From: Anastatus disparis
Taxonomy: Eukaryota > Arthropoda > Insecta > Hymenoptera > Eupelmidae
Assembly (NCBI GenBank): GCA_017163975.1
Contig: JAFFSR010000136.1
Location: 5,205,501-5,269,500 of the forward strand
Direction of reading: 5' to 3'
Length of the DNA stretch: 64,000 nucleotides
Under the pieces are notes generated by a model. That model saw nothing but the letters and a program-made list of their open reading frames with translations, did not search any database and was not told the DNA's origin. How positions within the stretch are numbered: position 1 is the stretch's first letter; the number at the start of each line of letters is the position of its first letter. Shown in pieces: positions 1 to 12,681 of the stretch. Position numbers and translations under genes: made by a program.

Positions 1-2274
1 CTGCCCTGTAATTGATCAAATATTTTTATTTTATTTAAAAAATTTGAACATATTAGAATTTTATTTAAAAAATATTAAAAAGTGATAAAAACTGTTACTA
101 TAAATAGGTTTGTAAAATAATTTGTTAAATTTTTTTAAACCATACGTTACATTTTAAAAAACCATTGTCAATTCAAATACCAACAAATTTATAGTAAAAA
201 ATTTGTAAAATTTTACATGTCAATGATTTAAAATTATCATTTCAAAATTTGGCGAAAATTTTAATATTTTAATTACTGCATTAAAAATATTGTAATAGAA
301 AATTATATAGCAAAATCATTATTTGTAATAGTTGATTAATAATTATGTTTAGTTAACGTTTTATTAAAAATAACTTTTTATTTCTAAATAAAGCTTACCA
401 ATACAAATATGTTGTCCTTCGCCAAATGGGAAATATTGATATTTGCTGACACTTTTTTTCTTTTCTCCATAAAAGCGATCAGGTTGAAAAACTTCTGGAT
501 TTGGGAAATATTTTGAATCCATGTGAACAGCCCGCATAGGTATTGAAATTGGTGTACCTTTCTCGATTGTAATATTCGTTCCAGGAAATTGATAATTATT
601 CATTGCTACTCTATCCACAAATGGAAGTGGTGGAAACATTCTTAGTACTTCTGACATGACTGCGTCTAAATATGGTAGCGTCATTATCTAAAATTAATTA
701 AAAGTTTGAACGTTAGATTTACGGTAAAAGTTAAAAAAATCTTGCACATTAGTTATTTTAATTTTGTGTTAACTATTAATTTTAATTTATAAATTAAGAT
801 GATTTGATCCAATCAATATTTTACTTTCGTTAAGTTTAAAAAGTAAATTTTGAATATCTTAGAATTGAAAAATAAAATAATTATTATAATGAATAAAATT
901 AAAACAAACAAGACTATAAGTTAATTTTCCATCTGCTTCTGCCACTGCTTCATGAATGTCCTTCCTCAACTTTGTTTGGATATCAATATTCACTGCTAAA
1001 GTATGCAAAGCAAAAATAATTGTTAATGAAGTTGTACCAACGCCTGCAGAGTAAAAGACGCCAGCTTGGGCTAGCAATTCGTCATCTTTAAAATCTGAAA
1101 TAAATTAATATGCTCTTATATAAGATTGTTCATACGATGAATTAAAATGTTATTAAAATTTTTTTTCATACTGTATTTTAGTTTGTTTTCTGCAATTTCT
1201 TTTTTTATGTCTGCAAGTAAATCAAAAAAATCAGTATTTCCATTTTCACATTTCATCCTTTCTATTAAGGTTTCTGTAAAAACGCCTCTCAAAAATTTAG
1301 AAGTATCTCTGGTTAGAAATTCAATTCCAAATGGTTTTAAAAATTGAGGCATAAAAAATAAAGACAAGTACTGAAATTGACGTAAATAAGAAGCTTGGAA
1401 AATGTATTTGGCATGATAATAAAATTCAGATTTTCGATTTTTAAGAGCATTAAATTTAATGCCATAAGTAGCAACGCCAACTAAGTCGATTGAAAATCTA
1501 TCAACCATCTCCGAAACATTGATAACATTGTCCTTATCTGAGAACAAATTGTATGATTTTATCACTTTTTAAAATAGTATAGAATTAAAAATTGATAAGG
1601 TAATTTTTTTTAATTTCAAGAAGCTGATTAAAAAAAATTTGAGATTTTTAATCGTATAAAAACAAATAATTAGTGTAAAATATTCATAAATTTTTAATAA
1701 TTATATGTAAACTTAATTTACGATTTTATGAAATAGATTTACCTTTTAATCCAATCGAAAGAAGATATTCGTCTAAATCAGAACCGACCTCTGGCATACG
1801 TTCCCAAAGTCTTTTCATTTTGCCTGATGTAAAAAATTTCGACATAGCTCGTCTAATAATTTGCCATACAGGTCCTTTAATGAGAAAAAGATTCAAATTT
1901 CCCATTGGATCATTCTCACTAGCTGATACAAGTCTATCGCTAAAATATTCAAAATCCTTAACGAGCACATGTTTAATTAATTCTGGTTCGCGTATCATTA
2001 ATATTGGTTTATCTAAAACGTAGTAACCAATTATCTTTTCATCTTTTCCAACATTATATACTTCCTGTAGAAAACGTTCTGGTGATTTTTGCATTAATAA
2101 ACATTTTCCAAAATTGCCAAAAAATGGATAAGGAGGTACTTCCAATACTTGGCGTTTTTTCCAGTACCCAAAATTTCGTGTCATATACACATAAGCCGCA
2201 ACAAATCCAATAAATAACAGTATCAGTCCATTAGTATCAAATATATTCAGGAACAAATTCGTTAGTAGTCCCAT
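1..2274 (-). CDS. Cytochrome P450, CYP6-like (CYP3 clan), 3' end off window
   Basis: This is a microsomal haem-thiolate monooxygenase, probably acting on xenobiotics or endogenous lipophilic compounds at the ER. Exons on the minus strand, chosen from GT-AG sites and phase, are 2274-1743, 1564-1172, 1094-910, 687-399 and the first 5 nt of a fifth exon at 5-1 (acceptor TACAG at 10-6). Phases agree throughout, giving 466 complete codons. Visible features are an N-terminal membrane anchor (about residues 12-32), the proline-rich hinge PPYPFFGN, helix-I AGVGTTS (325-331), the helix-K ExxR pair E383/R386, a PDRF motif, and the haem loop F458..G461..C465 with the Cys ligand. The usual helix-I acidic residue is Gly, and the usual haem-loop Arg before the Cys is His463. 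About 40 C-terminal residues lie beyond the window. No stop or frameshift is seen, so it is probably functional. Subfamily not assigned. Confidence 0.92.
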
Positions 2275-2380
2275 TTTAATTTACCTATAATTTATAATAC
2301 TCAATAATTAATTTTATTTAATTATATAAAATGTTATAATAATTATTATGAAAACCAACTGATTAATTAATTTATCAAAT

Positions 2381-2862
2381 GTATGACCTTCGGATCACAG
2401 ATCTTTAGGAAATTTTGGGATATGTTTTTAGGTACCAAAAAAATGTGTAAAGCCACATAGTACGGTCTAGTGTTTCGAAAAACTCAATTCATATATGTAG
2501 TTTTATTTTAGAAAAAATGTAAGAAAATGTTTTGAATTTAAATGTAAATAATTCAACCTAGAAACGTCTTTAATAAATTTACAAGTTCTCAATTCCGAAA
2601 ACAGTAAATTCAATTTGTTTTCTCTACTTCGATTTCAGTTATTGTAAATTTATTAAATACGTTTCTAGGCTGAATTATGTACATTTACATTAGTAGCTCT
2701 TCTTTTAAATTTTCCCTAAATCAAGAGTGTAAACGTCCATAACTTAAATTTTTCGAAGCATTAGACCGTACTACAGAGGCCTTACTCATTTTTTTGGCAC
2801 CTAAAAACATATTCCGAAATTTTTTCAAGACTTGTAACTGAAAGGTCGCACACCCTTTTGAT
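2381..2862. repeat. Foldback element with ~200-bp inverted arms
   Basis: The sequence from about 2381 to 2520 (GGATCACAG, then TATGTTTTTAGGT and AGTACGGTCTA) recurs inverted at about 2755-2862. Inner blocks (AACCTAGAAACG / CGTTTCTAGGCT) also pair. The whole tract can fold into one imperfect hairpin, as expected of a non-autonomous DNA transposon. It has no ORF. The end motif resembles the GGATCACGG family at 29002 and 42104, so it may be an old relative. Confidence 0.7.
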
Positions 2863-3830
2863 CAATATTTTAATAGAATTGTTTTTATTTTTTTGTTTAT
2901 AAGATCTTTATTGTAAATAAATTTATAATGAAATTCTGTATAAAAATTACAGCGAAGATCAGTAAAAGAGAAATATGATGTTTTTTTCTCAATTATCACG
3001 ATGGCTAAGAATAAATTTTATAGAGTATTACTGTAAAAATTACTGCTATGTCATTTAATCAAGAAAGGAATACTATGCATAAGTGTGAACGTACATAGTA
3101 AGGCATCTATAAAAATAGCATTATTGTGTTGTGAAAAATGATATCTATAAATAACCTAAAAGTGTACGATGTGTCATTGTTGTTGTGACGGATATCATAT
3201 TTTTTCGGAAAATAGTTTCCTTGTATACAATTTTTTGTAATTTTTATATTGCAAATAAGAGAGATGGTATATATATCAGAAGATAAGATGCTATCTCAAG
3301 ATTCACTGCAGGAGTTTGCCATTCTAGCAAGCTATAAAATATAAACTTTTATGTCTTCGAAGACCATATTTACTTCGATAATTAGAGGACACATTGAATT
3401 TGTATTGGTATCGCATTTGTCTCAGCGTGACGCTCGAATCTTTACAAGATTTTTATGTAACTGTAGGCTGAATTCAGCTCAATATCTATAGACCGAGAAT
3501 GCATCTATATGTCTCCAGTGACGTATAGAAGCATTCCATACGATCCCCAGAACGTATGGACTCTAAACGTACTCAAGCTAGACAGCTTAGGTTGACTGTA
3601 TGACACAAATGCACATATGCTAACAGCTGTCTTTGACATTTTTTTTAACAATAAAATAATTTAGGGTTATACAAACAGTGATGCGAAAAAATAAAAGATT
3701 TATTTTGATAAATAAAAAACAAATGGATGAGTGATACCAACTGATTTGGATACATTATCAAAAAATTCTAAAGAAACTTTATTAGTTTGAATCAATTTTT
3801 TTATAGCCCCTCACGGCCTTCAGCGACATA
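2863..3830. other. Non-coding AT-rich interval
   Basis: No convincing ORF, splice-consistent exon or RNA gene is seen here. There is a short palindrome near 3538-3563 (CCATACG / CGTATGG). It is the distal upstream flank of the P450 gene. Confidence 0.5.
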
Positions 3831-3962
3831 AAATTATTTACGTAGCTTGAGAATACAAAGGATGAACATGGCCTCGACTATTATTTGTCGATTGAGCAGT
3901 AGTCAGTCTGTCGACAAATATTAGCCTCGCCTATATTCATGCTACGTACGCTCAAGTTACGT
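3831..3962. repeat. Short hairpin repeat
   Basis: ACGTAGCTTGAG at the left pairs with CTCAAGTTACGT at the right, and internal blocks with TATTTGTCGA also pair. This makes an imperfect ~130-bp hairpin that directly abuts a second one. Confidence 0.55.
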
Positions 3963-3964
3963 AT

Positions 3965-4102
3965 ATAACTATGTTCTTTGGTCGTATATCTGCTGAAGTC
4001 TGAGTCTCAAACATTGTTTGCGCTTCGCGCGCTCTCGGCATAAATTTTATTCTCGACTCATATTCCATCTAAATACGACCAAGGAACATATATAACTAAT
4101 GC
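3965..4102. repeat. Short hairpin repeat with GC-rich loop
   Basis: TATGTTCTTTGGTCGTAT near 3972 pairs with ATACGACCAAGGAACATA near 4075. The loop contains GCGCTTCGCGCGC, an unusually GC-rich stretch for this window. It is probably a miniature foldback element. Confidence 0.6.
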
Positions 4103-4641
4103 CAGCTGCCTGAATATTTAAAATTTTTAAACTTAAATTCTTTTTTCGTTATAAAATAAGTAATATTTTTGTTTAAATTTTATAAAAATAATGTATTAAT
4201 TTTTTGGTGTCAACGTCCTAAAAATACAAAAAATCACATTTTTTGAAAGTTATTTAATTTTTCTCTAAAATTTATGAACATATTTAAATTTGAAAATGTG
4301 ATTAAAAGTATACAGATATTTTTCTGAAATAAAAGCAAAATTCTGTGATTGTTTAGTAATAATAAATAAATCTACTACCTGTTATTAATTATTAAAAAGT
4401 TTTAATCTGTTAATGACTATAATCATTAGTCATGAGGACCGGTTTATAGTCAAATGTTTAAAGTTCGCAACTCACATTTTAGGAAACCAAAAATTTATTT
4501 CCTGACAAAATTTTTGGAGAAATTTTTTAAAACTTTCCAGAGAAATGAAACCCGAAGGAATAAAACAATTAAAATAGTTGTCTTGGGTAACGAAACAATT
4601 ATTGTGAATAAAAAAATACTTGTAATATTTGGCAGCAATTA
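4103..4641. other. Non-coding AT-rich interval
   Basis: Nothing recognisable is present. Reading frames here are short and overlap repeat sequence. Confidence 0.5.
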
Positions 4642-4976
4642 CCCTGTTAAAAAAAAAATCAGGTGATAAATCACGTGATTCCTTAGGTAATTTATCATGC
4701 CAAAACATCATGTAACGATTTTTTTGGATTTTACACGTTTCAAACCATGCTAGGCAATTCATAAGTGTTTGAAAATTTTTGAAAATTTTAAACTTAGAAA
4801 ATTTTTCAGATAATTTGGTCTTAGAAAAAATTTTTACTAATTTTACAAAAAAATTTCTAAGTTCAAAAATTTCAAAAATTTTCAAAAATAGTTCTAAATT
4901 GACTAAGCATTTGAAACGTGTGAAAACCAAAAAAATCATTACATGATGATAAATCACCTGATTTTTTTTACCAAGG
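4642..4976. mobile_element. MITE, ATCAGGTGAT-ended family, copy 1
   Basis: Terminal inverted repeats begin CCYNG followed by a poly(A) stretch and ATCAGGTGATAAATCAC. A subterminal block (TTACACGTTTCAAACCATGC) is repeated inverted near the right end. The family is confirmed by a second copy at 61767-62052 with the same order of blocks. No coding capacity, so it is non-autonomous. Reading frames across it are by-products. Confidence 0.8.
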
Positions 4977-6545
4977 TATCAAAACCTTCATCGAAATCTT
5001 CAATATCAATATTGAAAAGACAGCGTGAAAGAATTTACAAACATGTTAGAGGCGATCAGAAGATCAGGATATGAACCCCATAAGCATTAGAGGAAAAAAA
5101 ATAGAAATTTTTTTTAATGAATTATGGCAATTATGAATATATTTTTTTTTAATTAAACGGTTGATATTAAAATATTATTCTGGAAATTTCAAAAGATATA
5201 CAAAGATTAAAATCTAAAAGTTATATTTATCTTCATGAATTGAGTACAAAATAAATGATTATAATGATCTAAGCGAAATGATTGCAATTCCTTATCTTTT
5301 CAAAGTTAAATATTTGACTTTTAATAGACGTTTATTTGAAGTGCTTTTTTCAAATGATAAAAAAATAAACTCATAGTATATTTATTTTGTATTTGAATAA
5401 CTTTAGTCTTTTTTTTTTAAATTACAGTAAATATTACAATAAATAATTTTGTTAATTTTGCGTGCAACAATCAGGAATCAATAATAACAAAAGAATTATG
5501 AATACTTTTTATTTACTGGTCAAATAGTACTTTTTAGGCACGACCGCTATACGGAAGTGCCTTATATTTTCGACATCGCGGAAAATGTGACCCTTTAAAA
5601 TATGTTATTTTATGATAAAAAACTTATTTTTATAGCAGAATAAGACTATTACGAAGCTTCCTTAAAATGTATGTATGGATGTAGTGTGTGAGAAATCAAG
5701 TTGATGAATTTTCTTGACGAGTTTTTATCCGATCTGAATAATTCAAACAGGGAATTATTTTAAATAATAATACAAGTGAACGTTCCTATTTTGAAAAAAA
5801 TCGTTCGAAGCGTTTTTAAATAGGCGCCTTTTAAATGGTCAAAAAAATGAATTTTTGGTAATAATTCGAAAAATACGATATTTCTTAAAAGTATATAGAA
5901 TAAAAGTTATAGAATATAAAAAAATAAATCTTTTTTATATCATACATTTTTCTCTAAAGTTAATATTTTTCAAATCGTTCATGAAAAATGTTGAAATCGA
6001 AGGCTTTTTAATGATAATTTGATAAATATTATTTAAAAATATATATATATTGATAAATATTATTTAAAAATATATATATAATATTAAGAAGATGTATCTC
6101 ATTTTTTTCTATAAATTTTATTTTATATACTTTTTTCAAAATTCGTTTTTTTCAAGTTAACACCAAAAAAGCAGCCCATAGTGCCGCTGTGGCGAGCTAG
6201 TTAATACTAGTTCGTTAAATTATAAAACGGTCTATAACATGAGTACTTAATTTCTTACTTGTATAGAATTATATTTTTTGACTTCAAGCGCGTTCTTGTA
6301 TCGAACAATTTTATTGTGTGTTAAGTAAAATACAATTTTATGCACTTTGTGTCAAAAATGATTTCGCAGAAAATCAAATCTTAGATAAACTAATGCAAGT
6401 ACACTTTCATTTTTAGATTAAATATGCCACTTACAATTTTTTTACCTTTCTCGACAAAAATTGTAGAAACTTCAAAGTTTAAAAAAAAAATCGTTTTTTA
6501 AAATGTTAACACATTAAAAAAGAGGTATTATATTACACTTTCAAA
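4977..6545. other. Non-coding AT-rich interval
   Basis: No gene is supported. It includes a short perfect tandem duplication (6018-6080) and a small palindrome, AGGCAC...GTGCCT, near 5537-5564. Confidence 0.5.
6018..6080. repeat. Tandem duplication, ~31-bp unit
   Basis: The unit GATAAATATTATTTAAAAAT plus an (AT)n run occurs twice head to tail. It probably arose by slippage. Confidence 0.75.
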
Positions 6546-6934
6546 TTAAGAGCAGGTCGTATATCTCTGTCCTTTTCTAATCAAAGAATTAATTTTTTTT
6601 GCAAAATCTAATAATTGTAGCAAAAAATAAGGAGATAGCCCCATCTCGTATGATAAAAAGTAAGATTTTCTTTGATGAGGAAAAATTATTCTTATTGCTT
6701 TTTTTTAAGAAAACCTTGAAAAACTTAAAAAATAGAGGTTAGGATGAACAATTCAGTTTTTCAAGGTTTTCTTAAAAACGAAGCGATAAAAATAATTTTT
6801 CCTCATAAAATAGAATCTTGCTTTTTATTATACGAGATGGGGCTTTTTTCTTATTTTTTGCTACAATTATTAATTTTTGTGAAAAAATCAATTTTTTGAT
6901 TAGAAAAGGACAGATATACTCGACCTCCTCTTAA
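6546..6934. mobile_element. TTAA-flanked MITE, family A, copy 1
   Basis: TTAA at both ends (6546-6549 and 6931-6934) encloses inverted ends GAGCAGGTCG...CGACCTCCTC. The arms pair over most of the element, including TCCTTTTCTAATCAAA and GAAAACCTTGAAAA. Other copies are at 34487 (truncated) and 59235-59530. A TTAA target duplication is typical of piggyBac and Kolobok elements. No ORF. Confidence 0.85.
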
Positions 6935-7127
6935 GCTAATTATATTTTCCTGTAATTTTTTCTTAAAAAGTTACAAGCAAATTTATAAATAATAGAAACT
7001 TTTTTTAATGACAAACATATCCGCTATTATTTACTTTAGAGAAAAACGTCAAAAAAATGTTGATTTTTTAGCGTAGGATATGTCTACAAAGTTTGACCGA
7101 AATCAGATAAAAAAATGTTTTATTTTT

Positions 7128-8935
7128 CAATTTTTCTCTTTTTGCTTTCTCATAGAGAAAGCATTGTATCGGTAAAAAAAATTTTTTTCTATTTTTTCAT
7201 TAATTTGTACATATTTGAACTCAGTGAGTCGAAAAAAGTGGTTTCCAGAAAATGTCTGTATGTATTGTGTGTGTGTGTGTGTGTGTGGATGTATGAATTC
7301 AGTTAGTAAGCTGTATCTCGAGAACTACTCGATGGATTTGCTTCTAATTTTGCATGGAATTTAGTTTTGTGATTAACTTGCTGGGAAGCTATTGATAATT
7401 TGGTTCTTCCACCGTAGTTTTCATTTTAAAGTTTTTTTAAAAAAAAAAAAAAAATTCGATTTTTCGTTTTTTTTGGTTTTTTTTGTTTACTACTCGATGA
7501 ATTTGCTTCAAAATTTGCATGGAATTTATTTCTGATTGCCCGGATAAAATAAATTTTTAAAAACTGATTTTCTTAGCTCAGTTTTAATTTTAGAGCATTT
7601 TGAAATTTTTGAAAAAAATGTTTCTATTTATTAAGCCAATAAAATCTTAAAAACTACTCGATGGATTTACTTCAAATTTTCCATACAATTCAATTTTTGA
7701 TGAACTGGTGCGGAAGCTATTGGGAATTGGTTTTCTTAGCGCAGTTTTTTTTTTAGAATCATTTTAAGAATTTTTAAAAAATTTCGATTTTTCATTTTTT
7801 TTGTATTTTACGTAAACTACTCGAAGAATTTGTTCGAAAATTTGTATGGAACTTAATTTCGACTGCCAAAAGTATAAAAAATTTTGTAAACTAATTTTCT
7901 TAGCGCACTTTTAATTTTAGAGCATTTTTAAAATTTTTAAAAAATTTTTATTTTTATTTTTTTTCTATTTTACGAAAACCATTTGATAGATTTGCTCCAA
8001 AATTTGTATGCAATTTATTCGCTACTGTCTGAAGAAAACAAGCTTTGGAAAATTAATTTTCTCAGTGCAGTTTTAATTTTAGAGCACTTTGAAAATTTTC
8101 AAAAAAATTTTTATTTTTCATTTATTTTCTATTTTGCGTAAACCATACTATAAATTTTCTCCAAAATTTTTATACAATTAATTCGCTGTTGTCTGAAAAA
8201 CATAAGCTTTTGAAAACTAATTTTCTTAGCGTGGTTGCAATTTTAGAGAATTTTAAAGATTTAAAAAAAAATTCGATTCTTCTTTTCTTATTTTTTTTTA
8301 TTCTACGTAAAGTACTCGATAGATTTGTTCTAAAAATTGCAGGGAAATTATTTGCGACTGCCAAAAGAAGGGAAATTTTCAAAAATTGATTTTCATAGCG
8401 TAGTTTTAATTTTAGAGAATTTTTAAAATTTTGAAAAAGAAATTTTGAAAAGAAAATGTTATTTATTTAACCAGTTAGATCTCGAAAATTACTCGATGGA
8501 TTTGCTTCAAATTTTGTATACCATCTATGTTTTTGTATAACTAGACGGGAAGCTATTGAAAATTGGTATTCATAGAGTAGTTTTTTTTATAGAGCCATAA
8601 ACATGAACTGTATTTATATATAAATATGATTGCATTTTATAAAGATTAGAAATTTTGTTGTCATCATTCTTTTTATTACTACATTATATCATTTTTCAAT
8701 AGAACAAATTTTTTTGTATTACTTGATGATTTAAAATAAATTATAAATGTTGAAAAAGCAAACAGCTAGCATATGTGTTCGAAATTTATAAAGCACAATA
8801 TGAGTAAATATTAATGTTAGACAATTTTTTAATATTAAAATCACATATAAATAAATATAAAAAAATTAATGAAACTCAAAGAACTCTATGAGAAAGCATT
8901 CCGCCAAAGCACTTGGCAGCGTTTTTGGTTCTTTA
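7128..8935 (+). repeat. Tandem ~163-bp unit repeat, left inverted copy
   Basis: The copy starts with the palindrome GCTTTCTCATAGAGAAAGC and a (GT)n run (about 7269-7287). About eight degenerate units of 161-176 bp follow, each containing a variant of ACTCGATGGATTTGCTTC. It ends near 8935 with GAAAGCATTCCGCC. The same structure is found inverted at 13970-16168 and as a 5' part at 63777-64000. Short apparent proteins in it are shadows of the repeat. Its origin class is unknown: it could be a non-autonomous transposon carrying satellite-like units. Confidence 0.8.
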
Positions 8936-10032
8936 GTTAAAATTTTTAACATATCATGACAAATATAGCAAATAATTTAGATATCTTATAAATACTTATA
9001 AAAACATCATATAAAAGATTTTATAACGACTTTTGAATAAATTACAGTTATATTAACTACGTATCAAATAATTAGAACATTGAAAAAAAAAATTTTTATC
9101 TAATATCTGTTAAGTTTTATAGGCATATTTTATACTAAAAACACAAATTTTTTTCTTTATAATTTTTTTCTATAATAAAAAGTAGTGGAGATATTCGGAA
9201 TAAAAAAAGATGTCCCTTCTTTACGAATCGGCTTATAACTTATTAAAAAAAATCGTAGATTTTGATTTGAAAGAGAGACACTATACCTACGTTTTAATGT
9301 ATAAACACTTCCAAAATAATTTTTTTTTTATAATAGCAAAATATTAAAAAATGATGAATATTTAAAAAAATTTTCTTAGATTTTTCGTCTTTAAAAATAA
9401 AAAAAAGGTTTTCAAAATGGAATTAATACCACTTTTATTTGAAACTTTCAAACTCAATGTACTGTACATTAATGATTTTTCGATTTTTTAAAATTGTGTA
9501 AAAGTAACTAAGGATCAAAAATTAAAAATAAAAAACGTAATTTTTTTGTGTAAAAACACGATTTTACTTGTATCTTCTCTTACGAATAAATACTTGTCAT
9601 CCTAAAATAGTTATTAGAACATTTTCTAAAGAAATAAAAATTTAGATATGAAAGGGTTAAATAAGTTTCCAAGACTTTTCTAAAACCAAATTGCTGATTT
9701 CTGTACGTTGATTTTTCGCAATGATATAAAACTTTAAAGTTCATATAATTTTTGTTGAAATGGTCAGAGATTTGATTTGATTTGACAAAAATTTTATTAA
9801 TCATGGGGTAGTACCCCGTATGATTCAACAAGTACAATACAAAGAATTAATATAAAAATAAACTAATGTAATTAAAACAATGAACAGCAAAAATTTCAAA
9901 ATTGAAAAACAATGAAAAAATAATTAAGAAAAGCTTATGTAAAATTTAAGATTAAACAAAAAATTGATTTTAGTAAAATTAAGTTAAATTGCGTACGCCA
10001 GCTGGTAATCCCATAGCAGCTAGGGCTCAGTT
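8936..10032. other. Non-coding AT-rich interval
   Basis: No ORF with protein-like composition, and no RNA gene, is recognised. Confidence 0.45.
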
Positions 10033-10092
10033 TATATATATATATATATACTAGGGGGGGTTCCCCCTGCTCGCTTCGCTCGCCAACCCCCC
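10033..10092. repeat. (TA)n tract and G6/C6 hairpin with GC-rich loop
   Basis: A (TA)n microsatellite is followed by a hairpin with GGGGGGTT and AACCCCCC stems (10055-10092). Its loop contains CTCGCTTCGCTCGC. The GC content contrasts sharply with the surroundings. Confidence 0.7.
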
Positions 10093-10182
10093 ATTGTCAA
10101 TATCAATTATCAAATCAATATCAATTTCCAAGAGAACGTTCTTAAATTAGATAACAATTAATTAGATTAGCTAACAATTAAC

Positions 10183-10540
10183 TACCTTTCAGCTATCTCT
10201 CAGCTAACTTTCAGCTGAATTTTATCTGAATTTCAGCCAACTTTTAGCTAACTTTCAGCTAAATTTTATCTGAATTTCAGCCAACTTTTAGCTAACTTTC
10301 AGCTAAATTTTATCTGAATTTCAGCTATCTCTCAGCTAACTTTCAGCTAAATTTTATCTGAATTTCAGCTATTTCTCAGCTAACTTTCAGCTAAATTTTA
10401 TCTGAATTTCAGCTATCTCTCAGCTAACTTTCAGCTAAATTTTATCTGAATTTCAGCTATCTTTCAGCTAACTTTCAGCTAAATTTTATCTGAATTTCAG
10501 CTAACTTTCAGCTAAATTTTAGCTGAATTTCAGCTAACTG
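10183..10540. repeat. Minisatellite of TTTCAGCTAA units
   Basis: About 11-bp motifs (TTTCAGCTAAC, TTTTATCTGAA, CTCTCAGCTA) alternate in higher-order units of roughly 45-55 bp for about 360 bp. No coding frame is maintained. Confidence 0.85.
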
Positions 10541-10563
10541 AGGGCACATAAAATTCTTATACA

Positions 10564-10610
10564 CGGCGGCGGCGGCGGCGGCGTAGGCGATATATCTTTA
10601 TTATATAGAG

Positions 10611-10643
<33 letters not shown>

Positions 10644-10645
10644 GT
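10564..10645. repeat. (CGG)n and (AT)n microsatellites
   Basis: About six CGG triplets (10564-10583) are followed, after a spacer, by a long (AT)n tract. A CGG run is notable in such AT-rich DNA. Confidence 0.8.
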
Positions 10646-10761
10646 ATCATTGTCTTCGAGAATAGTATATTTAGCTGAGTAGAATGTTTTATTACAAGTT
10701 AATATATGTGAAGGCCGGAAACTTTAACAATTCTTTCGTTCAAAATATGCTCAATTTTCTA

Positions 10762-10793
10762 CCAGGGAAGCTATATAAATATAGCTTCCCTGG
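10762..10793. repeat. Perfect 32-bp palindrome
   Basis: CCAGGGAAGCTATAT, two A residues, then the exact reverse complement. It could be a small foldback or the ends of a deleted element. Confidence 0.8.
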
Positions 10794-10972
10794 CATATAA
10801 AATGCAGCTATGATTAATTGTGTACATAATATTTATGTTTGATGTATTATTAATTTAAAACTTTTATTTTCTAAAAAATCGAACTATAGTAAAAATATAA
10901 TTTATGGCTAAAACAATTTTTTTAACTTTTTGAAATCGATTAAAGATATCATTTCATAACTCCAACTAGAAG

Positions 10973-11552
10973 ATCATAAACCTGGATCATCGATTTCGTT
11001 AAAGCCGCGGAAGATATTCTCTTACATAAAAATATGAAACGCAAATACTAAACACATTTGTTTATTGATCTGAAAAAATGTATCAAAATAATATTCAAAG
11101 TTTAGGAGGATCCATAAATATTAGCTTTATTGTATTAAAAAATATTAATTTGTTAAAAAAATATAAAAAATAAAAAATATAAAAATTATTAGTTTTACAT
11201 GTACTATGCGATAAATAACTTTTAATACATTTTTAATCTCTATTTTTAATTCTTGATAATTTTTGAAAAAAATAATATTTTATGATACATTAAGCTCGAA
11301 TAAAAGGATTTTTTTAAACTTTGAGTATTATTTTTATGGATCGTATGAGACAAATACGTGCTCATCTAGGATCTTATGAAATAATGCTAATTTTCATTAT
11401 GTTTCATGAAACTATTGCATATATATATATATGATCTAGCTCTGAACCCGTTGAGCGTTTGTACCTAAAACTCTTTCATATTTTTATTTAAGAAAACTTT
11501 TCTCGCAGTTTCAACAAAATCGGATATCTGGAGTTATGATGCTCTCCTAATA
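10973..11552. mobile_element. Diverged CTAGGAGAG-type inverted-repeat element
   Basis: The left end (AACTAGAAGATCAT, then GGATCATCGATTTCG) and the right end (CGGATATCTGGAG, then GATGCTCTCCTAA) correspond to the termini of the elements at 29002-30040 and 42104-42460. Arms are weakly conserved. There is no ORF. Confidence 0.45.
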
Positions 11553-11668
11553 AGATAGCAATAGGATTATTCACTTATCTTTTGTGAAGTCAAAATTAAA
11601 TTAAAAAATTGATTTACAATAAAAATAAAATAAAATAATATTTATTTCCCTGTAATTTTCTACCCAAA

Positions 11669-11835
11669 GGTCTTTGATGGTTTAATCAATAGAGTGATAG
11701 ATTCACAATTTATTGAATCGAGTTTGAATCCCGGTCTAGTCCAATTAATACAAGCATCACTGTATGATAAACGTACTTTGTTCACAAACACACCGAAACC
11801 CTTAGTCATTAATTTAGCCTTTTGATTGTAACACA
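11669..11835 (+). mobile_element. Possible tRNA-derived SINE remnant
   Basis: An A-box-like segment (TGGTTTAATCAATAGAG) is followed about 40 bp later by a B-box-like GTTTGAATCCC (11722-11732). A non-tRNA tail and a short A-rich end follow near 11850. The acceptor stem does not pair, so it is not a working tRNA gene. Confidence 0.4.
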
Positions 11836-11976
11836 AATGTATCAACGTTAAGAAAAAAAATCTTAATAATTAAAATATTTTTATAAATATTTTTCGTTTT
11901 TTTTTAGAAAGCGTATTACATAATATGTTTATGACTAGCAAAAAGCATAAATTTCCAATAACAATCATATCATGGA

Positions 11977-12096
11977 GTTGGCGGAACAAAGGGGCATATC
12001 GTTTTGAATTTTAAAAAGGGGACACCTCGGTGTTAACATTAAATAGAGGTGTTCCCTTTTTTAAACTCAAATCGATATGTCTCTTTGTTCCACCAA
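11977..12096. mobile_element. Miniature hairpin related to the 39.7-kb foldback
   Basis: The ends GTTGGCGGAACAA and TTGTTCCACC pair, and internal GGGGACACCTC pairs with GAGGTGTTCCC. The terminal GTTGGCGGAACAAGG and the GACACCTCGG motif are shared with the large foldback at 39728-41202, so this looks like its miniature derivative. Confidence 0.7.
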
Positions 12097-12681
12097 ACCT
12101 GCGATATAATAATTTTTAATTAGAAATAAGCTACATAAATGTAGTATTTAATTTATTTCTTGTTACTCACCGCGAAGCTTTTTGAATAATATTACTTCTT
12201 TGTATGTTTTTATCATGAGGAAAATATCTATTTATCAGACACACTGTTGCGTATCAGTTAGTCTTTATCATCATATTTGCATTTATTTAATCTTCATATT
12301 ATTTATCAATCTATTCATAAGTATAATTCTCAATTGATGTTTAAACATCAAAATCGTACATCGCAGCTATTATATTCTAAATAATATTATTATCATTGTT
12401 ATATTTATTATAATTTGTATTATTCTGTTGTCATTTCTCTAATACTTTTTTCAGTCATTTATCTAAGTATCTTTCTTAGACATTTTTTACTTAATTTTTA
12501 ATACAATCTGACATAGAAATTTATAGAAATTTACTAAAAATTGTTACGAAATTCGTGCAAAGTTGTATATGTACCTTTATTTAAATAATCGACAGAAATT
12601 GAGGTAGTTAAATTTGCAGGGAATCGTGCAAGAATTCTTGTACGGTTTATTTTTTGAAAAATTACTTTAATAAAATTATTT
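12097..12681. other. Non-coding AT-rich interval
   Basis: Nothing recognisable is present. Confidence 0.45.

Noticed and set aside
10183..10540. Regular short repeats considered as a CRISPR array
   Set aside because: Units are contiguous and degenerate without unique spacers, and the context is a eukaryotic genome, so it is a minisatellite.
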